Of a stretch of DNA of 64,000 nucleotides, positions 19,127-29,327 are shown one piece after another; the stretch's first letter is position 1; every line of letters begins with the position of its first letter. The stretch is taken from assembly GCF_001559595.1 (NCBI RefSeq), contig NZ_LNTY01000059.1, forward strand, positions 166,783-230,782, written 5' to 3'. This DNA is from Enterovibrio coralii. Its GTDB lineage: Bacteria > Pseudomonadota > Gammaproteobacteria > Enterobacterales > Vibrionaceae. Below the pieces are notes generated by a model, which saw only the letters and a list, made by a program, of their open reading frames with translations, was not told the origin of the DNA and ran no database searches. Position numbers and translations under genes: made by a program.

Positions 19127-19674
19127 ATGGACGCTCTCAGTCTTCTTACGCAACGCCGTTCCATTCCACGTCTTCTTGCGCCTGCGCCTGAAGGGGAAGC
19201 TTTGCAGAATATGCTCGCAGCGGGTCTTCGTGCTCCAGACCATGGTGCATTAACGCCATGGGAATTTGTGATTGCGACTGGCGAAGGCTAGATAAGCTTT
19301 CTGGGATTTTGAAAGCGGCGGCTGAAGCGGATAATGAAGATGCTGCTGTGGTAGAAAAGGCCACCAATGCACCTTACCGCGCGCCTATGGTTATCACTGT
19401 GATTGCCCGTACGAAACAACACGATAAAGTGCCAGTTATCGAACAACATATCTCTGCAGGCTGTGCAGCACAAGCTATGCAGATGGCTGCGGTCGCGCAG
19501 GGTTTTCAAGGCTTTTGGCGCACGGGTAAGTGGGCGTACCACGCAAGTGTTCGTGAAGCGTTTGGCGTGTCAGGCAACGATGAGATTGTCGGCTTCTTGT
19601 ATGTCGGAACACCAGATTGCACGCCAGCAAACGCGCCGAAGCGTGACACTGACAAGTACGTAAAATACCTCTGA
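19127..19674 (+). pseudogene. ydjA: YdjA-type nitroreductase, frameshifted
   Basis: FMN-dependent nitroreductase-family oxidoreductase of about 182 aa. The N-terminal part MDALSLLTQRRSIPRLLAP...APDHGALTPWEFV (FMN-binding region) is in one frame and stops at 19290. The remainder, from LDKLSGILK to the C-terminus including SAGCAAQAMQMAAVAQGFQGFWRTG, continues in the next frame. One lost base near 19288 (GGCC read as GGC) explains it. Physiological substrate unknown. It lies between fadH and topB on the same strand, with its own upstream region after the fadH terminator. Confidence 0.9.
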
Positions 19675-19788
19675 TTTTCCGCTGAAAACCTGATCTTGAG
19701 ATTTAACTGGATGTATATCCAGTTAAATCTTGTGTGACTTGCCCTTTTTCGTTAGATTTAATGCCATTACTTTTCTGTCAGAGTTCTT

Positions 19789-21721
19789 ATGGCACGCCTG
19801 TTTATCGCCGAAAAACCGAGCCTCGGCCGCGCAATCGTCGCTGCATTGCCAAAACCCCACAAAAATAACGAAGGTTACGTGGTTGCCGGAAACGGTGACA
19901 CGGTGACTTGGTGTATCGGCCATTTGCTAGAGCAGGCTGAGCCAGATGCTTACGATGAGAAATATAAGGTCTGGCGGCTTGAACATCTTCCTATCTTGCC
20001 TGAGCAGTGGATCCTCAAACCGCGTAAATCGGCAGCAAAACAGCTTTCTGTGGTTAAGAAACTGCTTAAGCAATTCGATGATATCGTGCACGCGGGTGAC
20101 CCTGATAGGGAAGGGCAATTGCTGGTGGATGAGGTGCTTAGCTTTGCCAAGTTACCCGCAGCCAAAAAGCAGCGTATTCAGCGTTTGTTGATCAACGATC
20201 TCAACACCTCGGCCGTGAAAAAAGCCCTGTCAGCACTCAAAAGTAACCTGGATTTTGTGCCACTGTCGGTGTCTGCACTGGCACGCTCTCGTGCAGATTG
20301 GCTTTACGGTATGAATATGTCTCGTGCTTACACCTTGCTTGGCAAGCAAGCTGGGTATCAAGGCGTACTTTCTGTTGGCCGAGTACAGACGCCAGTCTTG
20401 GGGTTGGTCGTAAGGCGAGACAGGGAAATTGCAAACTTTATTCCTAAGCCGTTTTACCAGTTAGATGCGGTCATACCTTGTAATGGCAGCGACATTCTCG
20501 CGCGTTGGCAGCCAAGTGAATCATGCCAGCTTGGCAGGATGAAGACGGGCGTATGCTGTCACGAAAGCTCGTTGAAAATGTCGCTAAGCGTATTGAAGGA
20601 CAACCTGCGCATGTCACTGATGCTGAGCGTAAAAGTACCAAGCAGGCTCCGCCATTACCTTACAGCTTGTCAGCACTGCAAATCGACGCAGCAAAAAGCT
20701 TTAACATGAGCGCGGCAGACGTGCTGGCGTGTTGTCAGGCTTTATATGAAAAGCACAAGGTCATCACCTATCCGCGCTCGGATTGTCGTTACTTACCTAA
20801 AGATCATTTCAAAGAGGCATCTTCAGTTGTTCAGGCTGTGAAGAAGACGGCTTCTTCGTTGGCGAGTGCGGTCGATGGGGCTAACACGTCACTGAAATCC
20901 AAAGCATGGAATGACAGTAAGGTTGAAGCGCACCATGCCATTATTCCCACGGGGAAAAGCACGGTATCGCTTAGTGGTAGAGAGCTGAGTGTTTACGAGC
21001 TCATTGCCCGTCAATACTTGATGCAGTTCTATCCTTCTGCCGAATATGCAGAAGCGAAATTGACCTTTGATATTGCAGGCGGCGTGTTTATCGCTAAAGG
21101 CAAAAAGCTAATGCTGGAAGGGTGGCGAGCACTGATTGCGAGAGATTCTGCCAGTCAAAAAGAAGATTTAGAGAGCCTAGTGCCACCGTTAGACAAGGGC
21201 ACAGTGTTAACTTGTCTGCGTGGCGATATCAAAGACTGTATGACAGAGCCGCCACGCTACTTTACTGAAGCAACGCTCTTGCAGGCCATGACAGGGATTG
21301 CGCGGTTTGTTCAAGACAACTCGTTGAAAAAAATTCTGCGTGATACCGATGGGCTGGGTACAGAAGCACGCGCGCGGGGATTATGGACTTGCTGTTCAAA
21401 CGTGGCTTGTTAGCGCGAGAAGGGAAACAAATTCGCGCCACGCCGTCCGGCTTTGGTTTGATTGATGCTTTGCCAGCAAAAGCCTCGTATCCCGACATGA
21501 CGGCACAATGGGAAAGACAGCTACACGATATGGCAGAGAAAAAGTCTGCTTATCAGCCATTTATGGGCGCGTTGGAATCCGAACTTAAAAGCTTGATGGA
21601 AGAAGTCAGAAACGGGCCATTGCCAGAGAGTTTGCGTTCGCTTCCGGCACAGCCCTCAAGATTTGCAAAGAAAAAAGGTAAAAGTGGCTTTCGTAAGAAA
21701 CGCTATAAAACGAAAGCCTGA
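19789..21721 (+). pseudogene. topB: DNA topoisomerase III, two frameshifts
   Basis: Type IA topoisomerase that decatenates DNA. Three consecutive frames give the whole enzyme, about 644 aa. Segment 1 (to about 20525) holds the Toprim domain: FIAEKPSLG and HAGDPDREGQLLVDE. Segment 2 (about 20526-21365) holds the catalytic tyrosine in ITYPRSDCRYLP and the SALQIDAAKSF motif. Segment 3 (to 21721) holds the end of the core (IMDLLFKRGLL) and a basic tail. Both breaks fit single-base losses: CCC read as CC near 20525 and AA read as A near 21369. The 3' end overlaps the convergent GGDEF gene by 19 bp. Confidence 0.93.
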
Positions 21722-23298
21722 TCTTTCCCTTTGCTCTTCGCTTCATAGAGCGCGACATCCGCATCGGTAAACAATTGCTGTTGGCCATTCACTTTTTCGG
21801 GAATGACCGATTTGCCACCAATGCTGACGGTGACATACGGAGAGACTGGTGACCCTTTGTGCTCGATCTTGAGCGCGCGAATAGCCGCCAATGCCCTATC
21901 GGCGACTGCCAACGCACCTTCTTGGTCGCAATGCGGCAGTAAGTAAACAAACTCTTCACCGCCAAAGCGCGCAAGCACAGTACCTGCACGGCGATCGACT
22001 TCACTCAGCGCTTGTGCGACTTCAAACAGACACTTGTCGCCCAATGAATGGCCGTATTCGTCGTTGTATTGTTTGAAATGGTCGATATCGACAATCAGAA
22101 TGCTCACTGGCGTTTGATGTCGTAACGCACGGCGCCATTCTTCTTCAATTTTCTCATCGAGCATCCGACGGTTTGGTACCATGGTCAGGCTGTCTTCGCG
22201 AGAGATACGGTTCAGCCTTTTGTTGGCTTCTTCAAGCTGGGCGGTGCGCTCTGTAACGCGATGCTCCAACGATAAGTTTAGGGCTTTGAGCTCGTCTTGC
22301 GCGCGGCGTTGGATGAGATGCTGTGACATGGTCACACCCAATAGCTTCAACAATTCGCCGTGGTAGCTTTTTAGCGGCGTCCCGGTGATCAGGTTGTCAC
22401 ACGCAATCCAACCGATGGGATCGTCGCCATCCCAAAGCGAAATCGTCGCATTCCAGCCAATCCCAATCTCTTTGCTGTCATGGTACAGCGGCGCATTGTC
22501 GTTGATGGTGATGTGCTTTCTGCGGTCAAGCGTGCTCTTAGCATGAAAATGCTCGTGTATGGCGGTGCAATACCACTGTTCGTTGGTCACAGACCCATCG
22601 ATGTCTGTGCCGTAGGTTCCTCTCATCAAGCCTGTGCGGGTGTTGAGAAGGAAGATCGCCATGCGATCGAGGTCTAGGGCATGGATGCACTCGTAAACCG
22701 CGGTATGCAGCATGTTATCGAGAGAGTGCGTGTGCCATAGACGCAGAGAAATTTTATGAAGAATATGGAGTTGCTCAAGCAGTCCCTTTTGAGAACACAC
22801 TTCCTGAACACGTTTTTGTTCGGTTTGTTTATGCGCTTCTTGTTCTTCAATACAGGCTTCGTGCTGCAAATGACTATCGAGCGCACCTGAGATCAGCAGA
22901 GAGAGCATATCCAGCGAGTGACCATCAATATTGATGGTTTCTGCCAAAGACAGCACGAAATAGCCATAGTTTTTGCCACGCACGGTTAAACGGACCAGCT
23001 GATGGAAGCGGTCTGACTGGATGCGCAATTCACTAGATAGGAGAAGTCGATTCAATAGCGCGTTGAACTGAATATCTGTGGAGGTCGCAGGGGTGTAGAC
23101 ATTGGCACTTTCTACCGACATTTCAGCGAGCAGTTGCCACTGAGTATCACCTTCACCCGCAATCAACAATTGGCAATGCGCGTCGGGAAACGTGTCAGTA
23201 AAAACCTGACCCAGAGCCATGCAAAACGACTCGATGTCTTCTTGAGGGCAAATTGCCTCTCCGACTTTCAAACAGAATGAATAATCAAGAGCATTCAT
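21703..23298 (-). CDS. Diguanylate cyclase (GGDEF domain)
   Basis: Predicted c-di-GMP synthase, 531 aa, without clear membrane segments. A GAF-like sensory domain covers about residues 185-330, followed by a coiled coil (ALNLSLEHRVTERTAQLEEANKRLN) and the GGDEF domain at about 365-531. The active-site motif is GGEEF (446-450) with the metal-binding DIDHFK upstream, so it should be catalytically active. The inhibitory I-site RxxD at the usual position is degenerate (RAGT), suggesting no product inhibition by that route. Not in an operon; convergent with topB. Confidence 0.9.
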   Translation of the reverse strand: MNALDYSFCLKVGEAICPQEDIESFCMALGQVFTDTFPDAHCQLLIAGEGDTQWQLLAEMSVESANVYTPATSTDIQFNALLNRLLLSSELRIQSDRFHQLVRLTVRGKNYGYFVLSLAETINIDGHSLDMLSLLISGALDSHLQHEACIEEQEAHKQTEQKRVQEVCSQKGLLEQLHILHKISLRLWHTHSLDNMLHTAVYECIHALDLDRMAIFLLNTRTGLMRGTYGTDIDGSVTNEQWYCTAIHEHFHAKSTLDRRKHITINDNAPLYHDSKEIGIGWNATISLWDGDDPIGWIACDNLITGTPLKSYHGELLKLLGVTMSQHLIQRRAQDELKALNLSLEHRVTERTAQLEEANKRLNRISREDSLTMVPNRRMLDEKIEEEWRRALRHQTPVSILIVDIDHFKQYNDEYGHSLGDKCLFEVAQALSEVDRRAGTVLARFGGEEFVYLLPHCDQEGALAVADRALAAIRALKIEHKGSPVSPYVTVSIGGKSVIPEKVNGQQQLFTDADVALYEAKSKGKDQAFVL

Positions 23299-23511
23299 GC
23301 TCTGTGACTCCCCTAATTTAGCTAGCGTTAAAATGTGACGTTGGTTCTAATAATGTTTCAGCCAGTATGACAGTAATTAGTCTTAGGAATGTCTGAATTT
23401 CTTTCATCTTCGACTCAGGTCACAGGGGTTGTTAGTAGGGTGTGACTTGGCTTCTAGCACGGGGCTTTGGAAATAATAATTTAACAAAAACAGAGGGGTA
23501 GGTGATTCCCA

Positions 23512-24270
23512 CTAACTCAAGTAGGCGGAGACGCATCCGACCAGTGTCATGATAAATAGAAACCATTTTAATGTCTGAGGATTTGCCTTTATGGCAAATT
23601 TAACCGCGAGCCAAGCACCAAACATTGAGCCGACTGCCAGCAGTAGTCCCGGCAGCCAAAGAATGAGATCTTGCCAAATGAAAATAGCGAGAGAGACGGC
23701 AGTAAAGGCCAATGTGCAGACCAGTTTTAGCGCGTTACCGCGCACCAGATCGTAACGAAGCGTGCCGCAAAGTGCGGCGATAAGCACAAAGCCGACACCC
23801 GCTTGAACAAAGCCCCCGTAAAAACCAGCGATGGTAAGACCTAGCCAGGAGGCAGGCGTGTCTTTGACTTTCTTAAACGGTGTATCTGGGTCTGGTGCAA
23901 TGGCACTTGGCTTGACCAACATGATGAAGGCCATCAATAACATGGTGCCAAGCAAAAGGGGTTTGATGATGTCTGATGGAAGCCACGCAGCTGCACTTGC
24001 ACCGACAAGGCCGCCAATGACCATAGGAATAAGAATGCCGACTAAGTCGCTACTTTCTAGGCGGTTGTGATGGCGAAACCCGGCAACGCCACTGACGCTT
24101 TGCATCAATACGCCAACACGGTTGGTCGCGTTGGCCACTTCGGCTGGCATGCCAAGAACGATGAGTGCCGGAATGGTGAGGTTTGACCCGCCGCCCGCAA
24201 GCGTATTGATAATGCCCGCGACAAAGCCTAGAACGACCAGCAGTACACCGAAACCGAGCGAGATATCCAT
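23512..24270 (-). CDS. TauE/SafE family sulfite/anion exporter
   Basis: Integral membrane protein of 252 aa with about eight hydrophobic segments. It belongs to the TauE/SafE (DUF81) family: the N-terminal GFVAGIINTLAGGGSNLTIPAL loop and the second half-repeat GFYGGFVQAGVGFVLIAAL are signatures. Family members export sulfite, sulfoacetate or other organosulfur anions; the substrate here is unknown. Start MDISLGFGVLL chosen because the open frame further upstream runs into the tRNA gene. Confidence 0.88.
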   Translation of the reverse strand: MDISLGFGVLLVVLGFVAGIINTLAGGGSNLTIPALIVLGMPAEVANATNRVGVLMQSVSGVAGFRHHNRLESSDLVGILIPMVIGGLVGASAAAWLPSDIIKPLLLGTMLLMAFIMLVKPSAIAPDPDTPFKKVKDTPASWLGLTIAGFYGGFVQAGVGFVLIAALCGTLRYDLVRGNALKLVCTLAFTAVSLAIFIWQDLILWLPGLLLAVGSMFGAWLAVKFAIKANPQTLKWFLFIMTLVGCVSAYLS

Positions 24271-24350
24271 ATCTTTACATCCGTATGATTTGAGTTGGCA
24301 GGCGAAGAAAATCAACGCCCTAGCATCATAGCGAAATGTATAGAAACGAA

Positions 24351-24384
24351 AAAGCCCGCAGCATAAATGCTGCGGGCTTTGAAT
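24351..24384 (-). terminator. Terminator of tRNA-Pro
   Basis: Perfect 13-bp stem AAAGCCCGCAGCA / TGCTGCGGGCTTT with a T-run on the reverse strand, right after the tRNA 3' end. Confidence 0.9.
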
Positions 24385-24387
24385 AAA

Positions 24388-24464
24388 TGGTCGGTCTGAC
24401 TGGATTTGAACCAGCGACCCCTGACACCCCATGACAGTGCGCTACCAGGCTGCGCTACAGACCG
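24388..24464 (-). tRNA. proL: tRNA-Pro (anticodon GGG)
   Basis: 77-nt cloverleaf on the reverse strand. The acceptor stem CGGTCTG pairs with CAGACCG, followed by the encoded ACCA end. D-arm GCGCAGCCTGGTAGCGC, anticodon loop ATGGGGT (anticodon GGG at 24430-24428) and T-arm GCTGGTTCAAATCCAGT are canonical. It resembles E. coli tRNA-Pro2 (proL). A strong terminator follows. Confidence 0.96.
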
Positions 24465-24583
24465 ATACTATGTACTCATGGTACGAAGCTAGATCTTCAC
24501 TGTCAATTGCCTTTCAGAATTAAATCCGTGAAATTCAATTGGTTGGCTAAAATTGATTCACCAATGAGATCGCTGTTTTACTA

Positions 24584-26456
24584 TCAGTTTTCTTCTGGAT
24601 AGTAGAAACGCTTCAGCTCATGCATCACTTGCATCAGCACAGAAAGCTGTGGTTTCCCTTCTGGCTGTAGCTTGTAGTTACTGTCATAAACGCGGTAGTT
24701 ACCGAATTTGTCGACCACTGTCGTTTTGTCAGGTTGCACCACAACGATGTCGCGGCTGTCACCTGCCAGTACCCATTTTCTTGGTTTGTCGGCCAAGTCG
24801 AACAGGTTCTGACCACTGGTGTAAGACTCAGAAGGCTATCAACTGCCAGCATGCTTTCCATCAGTGTCGGCACGACATCAAGATGAGAGCTGTAAATGTC
24901 CACTTCCGTTGGCGATTGATTTGGCCAATGGATGACCAGCGGTACCTGGATTTGGTACTTGCTGTAATTAGAGTTTGAGCCCCAGCTATTCGAGCCTGTT
25001 TCATTGAACTCGATGCCATGGTTGGCAGTGACAATCACAATGGTGTTATCTAGCTGGCCTTTGGCTTCCAAGGTATCAAACAACTCGCCCAGCAGGCTGT
25101 CGACATAATACGCCGCGTTGTTGTAGCTGTTTTTCAGCACCAACGTGGTGTGTTCACCAACGTTTGCCAGATCGTTGTCGAGCGATGGTTGGAATGGACG
25201 TTCATAATCGCCGCCTTGTTCGTACTCAGTCACGCTTTTCAGCTCTAAGTAGGCAAACCAAGGTTTGCTCGGCGTTTTATCATTTAGCCAAGTTTCAAGG
25301 TTATCTGTGGCTTTGTGGTCAGCAACCCATGCCTCGTCAGCGCTGATTTTGGTGGCGTCATTAAGGTGCTTACCAAAAATGCTTTGATAGTAAATCGGGT
25401 TTTCGAAGTTATCGGCACTGAACAAACCGAAATCGTAATTACGTTTTTCCAGCGTATCGAGAAGCAGCGGGCTTAATCCTTCGGTACGTGCGCTTTGTGC
25501 ATAGCTACCTGGCAAGCCATAAAACAGACCAAACAGACCTGCCATGGAATCGTTACTGGTGCTGTAGTGGTGCATGAATTTCACGTTGTTAGACGCGAAA
25601 TCTTCAAGGTTTGGCATCACGACGGGATCGAGCATGTCTGCGCGCAGACTCTCAACCATAACGACCAATAAATTCGGGTTGTAGCTTGCCGCTTTAGACG
25701 AGAAAGAGAGTTTCTCTAGCGGATAACGAATAACTTCGCTTTCTTGATTTCCCATTTCGTCTCTGCGGCGCTGATATTCTTGGCGATCAAGTAGGCCGTA
25801 TTTCTCCATGAAGGTTTTAGCGTCATAGGGTATGAGATCGGGAAGTTAGAGCGTTGTGATGTCACTGGGCTGTAGAGGAATGCATCCGCCCAGATGTGAA
25901 TCAAGTGGCTACCAATGAAACATACTGCGAATACGCTGGCAATTGGCACGCCTACACGCTTGCGAGAGAGTTTACGTAGCTTGCGCCAAACCCATTCAGA
26001 CATGATGAGTTCAAGCAAGAAGATAGCAGGCACCACGACAAACAAGTATTGCCAGTGGGCATTCATGTCAGTCTTTTCGCCGCTAAGCAGCAAATCCCAA
26101 ACCAGAGGGTTCAGGTGAAGGTGCAAAGTTTCATAAGCGTAGATGTCCAACAACAGGAGCGTCATGCCTGCTGTGGCCACAAAAACAGCAAACAGCCTCA
26201 TCAACCTTTGAGAAGGAATGATAAAGCTGGCTGGGAATATGATCAGAATATAAACAGCGAAAACCAGAAAACCAAAGTGACCGAGCCATGTCAGCAATTG
26301 ATAGGTTTGTCCGAGCAATGTCTCTGGCCAACCGGATTGCGCGATATAGCGCGTGCCCAGCAACATGGCCGCAATAATATTGAAAAAGCTAAACCAGTGT
26401 CCCCAGCTAATGAGCTGCGACACTTTATCCCTGTAGGTATTTCCGCTGTCTACCAT
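24584..26456 (-). pseudogene. yejM: YejM/PbgA inner-membrane sulfatase-like protein, two frameshifts
   Basis: Essential-type regulator of lipopolysaccharide synthesis in enterobacteria (YejM/PbgA/LapC): five membrane helices then a periplasmic sulfatase-like domain. The N-terminal frame (from 26456) carries the five helices up to SNFPISYPMT. The sulfatase-like part continues in the next frame from AKTFMEKYGLLDRQEYQ, and the last 80 residues (PSESYTSGQNLFDLADKPRKW...) in the third. The breaks near 25823 and 24833 each need one inserted base (AC(C)GCT and AGC(C)CTT in the coding sense). Restored length is about 624 aa. Follows yejL by 53 bp. Confidence 0.93.
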
Positions 26457-26509
26457 AAAAGGTCAATTCTTCTCTTTTATTCTACTTCGCGCAATTTGAT
26501 GACGCGTTA

Positions 26510-26731
26510 TTACTCTGTATCGATAGATGACAGCAGAGCTTGAGCAAATTTTTCAGCGATGATTTTGCGCTGTTCAGCAGGCATCTTGCTGCTGTTGATC
26601 AAATTTGTCGCGATGTTGCCAACGATCATCAGCGAAAGTTCGTTAGAAGCTTTGTGCTTTTCAAGAACATTGACCACATCTGAAAGGATCTGTTCAACGT
26701 TTTTATCTTGATATTTAGAAGTAACAGGCAT
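26510..26731 (-). CDS. yejL: YejL family protein (UPF0352/DUF1414)
   Basis: Small helical protein of 73 aa. MPVTSKYQDKNVEQILSDVVNVLEKHKAS and LSLMIVGNIATNLIN match YejL closely. Function unknown. It is the first gene of the yejL-yejM pair and divergent from yejK, the conserved order in gamma-proteobacteria. Confidence 0.95.
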   Translation of the reverse strand: MPVTSKYQDKNVEQILSDVVNVLEKHKASNELSLMIVGNIATNLINSSKMPAEQRKIIAEKFAQALLSSIDTE

Positions 26732-26807
26732 AGAAACTCTTGTCTTGTATCAACGGAAGCCGCGTATAATAACCCACACTCTAGTCTGACGAAAAATGTT
26801 TTCAATT

Positions 26808-27821
26808 ATGAGCCTCACGCTTTCCAACGTTATTCTTCACCAATTAAAAAAAGAGGGTGAAGACTCACTGGTTGTTCATCTACGCGAGCAGCCTCTAACT
26901 CATTCTACATCAACAGAAAATCTTGTAAGTGAAATCCATCGCGTCTACAACGCAAAAGCGGGTAAAGGCTTTGGTCAATTTGCGGAAGAAAGTGAATTCT
27001 GCGGCTGGTTGAAAGCATGTCGTAAGCAAGAAATGGACTTTTTGTCGTTTTCTTCGCAAGCAACTGAGCGTCTTAAGGAAGAACTTTCTAAGTACCCATT
27101 TGCTGATGAAGGCGTGTTAGTGATTGCGGAGTACCGCTCACTGGCGACCGAATATCTGTTCATTGGTTTATTAGAATCTAAAGCGAGCATGAAAGTCACT
27201 GACGACCTGGAAATCGGCACGACCGACTACTTGGATGTGGCGAAAATGGACATCGCAGCGCGTATCGACCTTTCTACGTGGGAAAGTGACGCGGACTCGA
27301 ATCGCTATCTGACTTACATCAAAGGACGTGTTGGCCGCAAAGTGGCAGATTTCTTCCTCGATTTCATGCAAGCAGAAGTGGGTATGGACACCAAGCAGCA
27401 GAACTTGGTGTTGATGCAAGCGGTGGAAGACTACTGTGCTGACTCACGTTTAGATAAAGAAGAAAAACAGCAATACCGCAAGCAAGTCTATGACTACTGT
27501 AACGGTCAGCTTCAAGCGGGCGATGAAGTCGTCGTAAAGGAACTGGCGCAAGAGCTGCCTTCTAACGAAGCAGGTGTGGACTTCTACCAATTCGCGTCTG
27601 AACAAGGCTATGAGCTGGAAGAGAGCTTCCCAGCTGACCGTACGTCTATGCGTAAACTGACCAAATTTGTTGGCGGCGGTGGTGGTCTTTCCATCAACTT
27701 CGACAGCATGTTGCTGGGTGAGCGTGTTTTCTACGATCAAGCGACAGACACCTTGACGATCAAAGGTACGCCACCAAACCTTCGCGATCAGTTGACGCGC
27801 CGTTTGAACGTCGACGAATAA
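26808..27821 (+). CDS. yejK: Nucleoid-associated protein YejK (NdpA)
   Basis: Nucleoid-associated protein that in E. coli binds topoisomerase subunits. The 337-aa product matches YejK throughout, with the conserved KGRVGRKVADFFLDFMQAE block near residue 175 and LTIKGTPPNLRDQLTRR at the C-terminus. Start MSLTLSNVILHQL (26808) agrees with the family; an ATG at 26796 is in frame, and neither has a clear Shine-Dalgarno. Confidence 0.95.
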   Translation: MSLTLSNVILHQLKKEGEDSLVVHLREQPLTHSTSTENLVSEIHRVYNAKAGKGFGQFAEESEFCGWLKACRKQEMDFLSFSSQATERLKEELSKYPFADEGVLVIAEYRSLATEYLFIGLLESKASMKVTDDLEIGTTDYLDVAKMDIAARIDLSTWESDADSNRYLTYIKGRVGRKVADFFLDFMQAEVGMDTKQQNLVLMQAVEDYCADSRLDKEEKQQYRKQVYDYCNGQLQAGDEVVVKELAQELPSNEAGVDFYQFASEQGYELEESFPADRTSMRKLTKFVGGGGGLSINFDSMLLGERVFYDQATDTLTIKGTPPNLRDQLTRRLNVDE

Positions 27822-28038
27822 TCTCGATTTAAACAGTGATTTAAAACACACGCCGTTTCTTCGCTTTGCGTAGGAACGGCATGCTGTGTATAGACAACTT
27901 ACACTTTAATGTTTGCAAAGTAAGACAGGTTTTCTAACTTATAAGAAACGCCAATCTTTCTCTTTCACAAACATCACCACGTTTCAGTCTTGGACAGCAG
28001 TAAGCCTTATAACGTGTTAGCTTATTTGAGGGACACCT

Positions 28039-29319
28039 GTGACATCGATATCCGCAAGACTAGGTTTTCGTAACCAGTTGGATAATAACGGTAATTTGGT
28101 ACTTCATCGAATCTCGTATGCGCTTTGGGGCGTGTTCGTGTTGGCGCTTGGGTATGCGTTTTACGCGTATCAGGACATGAATCACGTAAAAGATCATGCA
28201 GCTCAGGTTGTTAAACTCAATAATGCGGCACAGCAACTCAGGCAAACTGTGTCTGCGTCCATGCTGAATCAAGAGCGAGAGCTCACTCAAATTGAGAAAG
28301 AAGTTCAGCATTTCCGCTATCTGCTGTTACGCACCAAATCACTCACCATTGAAGATGAATGGGAAGACATTCAAAGCACACTGATTGATGCAGACGCGTT
28401 CGTCGAAGATGTCGATAACCTGCTTGCGTCGATTTACTCGGTTTCAAAGGTGACCAAACAATTGAAGTCACTGACGGAAACCCAACGTTCGCCTGAACTT
28501 ATCCGTCTTTTTGAATCGATAAGTAGTTACTTACTCTTCGAATTTCACGGGCTCAATGGCGACAGAGAAACCAGCGTTCAGCGCTTCAATGAATACATCG
28601 ACGCGATTGAGCGTCAGCTGTCCAGCTCATCCTCCAACGTGGTGAGTGTGGAGCTTTACACCTTATACACTGGGCTGATTCGCTTAAATCGTCAGCTCGA
28701 GAGCCTGGATAACGTCATCAACCACAAGTTTGTCCGTGCGATGACCCAGCAACAGCAGTATTGGACCAATCGCGTCATTGTTTTGCTAGACAATATTCTC
28801 TTGGCACTGGCTGTGGCATTTGTTGCTCTTGGTGCGCAAGTCGTTATCCGCTATCAACTGGAACAACGTGCTTATGGCTACACACCGGTTTCACGTAAAT
28901 CGGCAGTGAAAGCGAAGAAAGATGAATCAAAAGCCACCGAGAAAGCAGAGATGATTCCGGAAGGGGAATTGTTTGATGCGAGCATCTTAATCGAGCAGCT
29001 AGAAGGGGATTTTGATGCCATTGATTCGGTGCTGACCATGTTTGTTGCTGAACACCAAAACGATGCTCTGAAAGTCAGAACACAGAACGAGCAGGGCGAA
29101 ATCGCAAAAAACAGTGCGCTGATCCACAACTTAAAAGGGGTGGCGGGCAACATTGGTGCTGCTGTCTTAGAGCGTTTTTGCAAAGAGATAGAAGTGTCGT
29201 TGAAAGATGGGCAGGTTTTGTCTGAAGACACTCTCGTGAAGTTTGAAAAACTGCTGACCATGACCATTCAAAGTGTGCTCAAAGAAATGGAGCAACTTCG
29301 TCGAACTCTGGCTACGTGA
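28039..29319 (+). CDS. Membrane-anchored histidine phosphotransfer (HPt) protein
   Basis: A 426-aa protein with a GTG start after a GAGGGA ribosome-binding site. Membrane segments lie at about residues 25-43 and 245-270, framing a helical periplasmic domain with coiled-coil character. The cytoplasmic C-terminus is an HPt domain (about 310-420) with the phospho-accepting His363 in LIHNLKGVAGNIGA. It lacks kinase and receiver domains. Its stop overlaps the possible start of the hybrid kinase gene, so the two are co-translated; it most likely completes the phosphorelay of that kinase, which lacks an HPt domain of its own. Signal and final response regulator are unknown. Confidence 0.85.
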   Translation: MTSISARLGFRNQLDNNGNLVLHRISYALWGVFVLALGYAFYAYQDMNHVKDHAAQVVKLNNAAQQLRQTVSASMLNQERELTQIEKEVQHFRYLLLRTKSLTIEDEWEDIQSTLIDADAFVEDVDNLLASIYSVSKVTKQLKSLTETQRSPELIRLFESISSYLLFEFHGLNGDRETSVQRFNEYIDAIERQLSSSSSNVVSVELYTLYTGLIRLNRQLESLDNVINHKFVRAMTQQQQYWTNRVIVLLDNILLALAVAFVALGAQVVIRYQLEQRAYGYTPVSRKSAVKAKKDESKATEKAEMIPEGELFDASILIEQLEGDFDAIDSVLTMFVAEHQNDALKVRTQNEQGEIAKNSALIHNLKGVAGNIGAAVLERFCKEIEVSLKDGQVLSEDTLVKFEKLLTMTIQSVLKEMEQLRRTLAT

Positions 29320-29327
29320 GGAACCCT

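Noticed and set aside
24388..24464. Integration (att) site at tRNA-Pro
   Set aside because: No integrase gene, no direct repeat of the tRNA 3' end and no foreign-looking DNA nearby.
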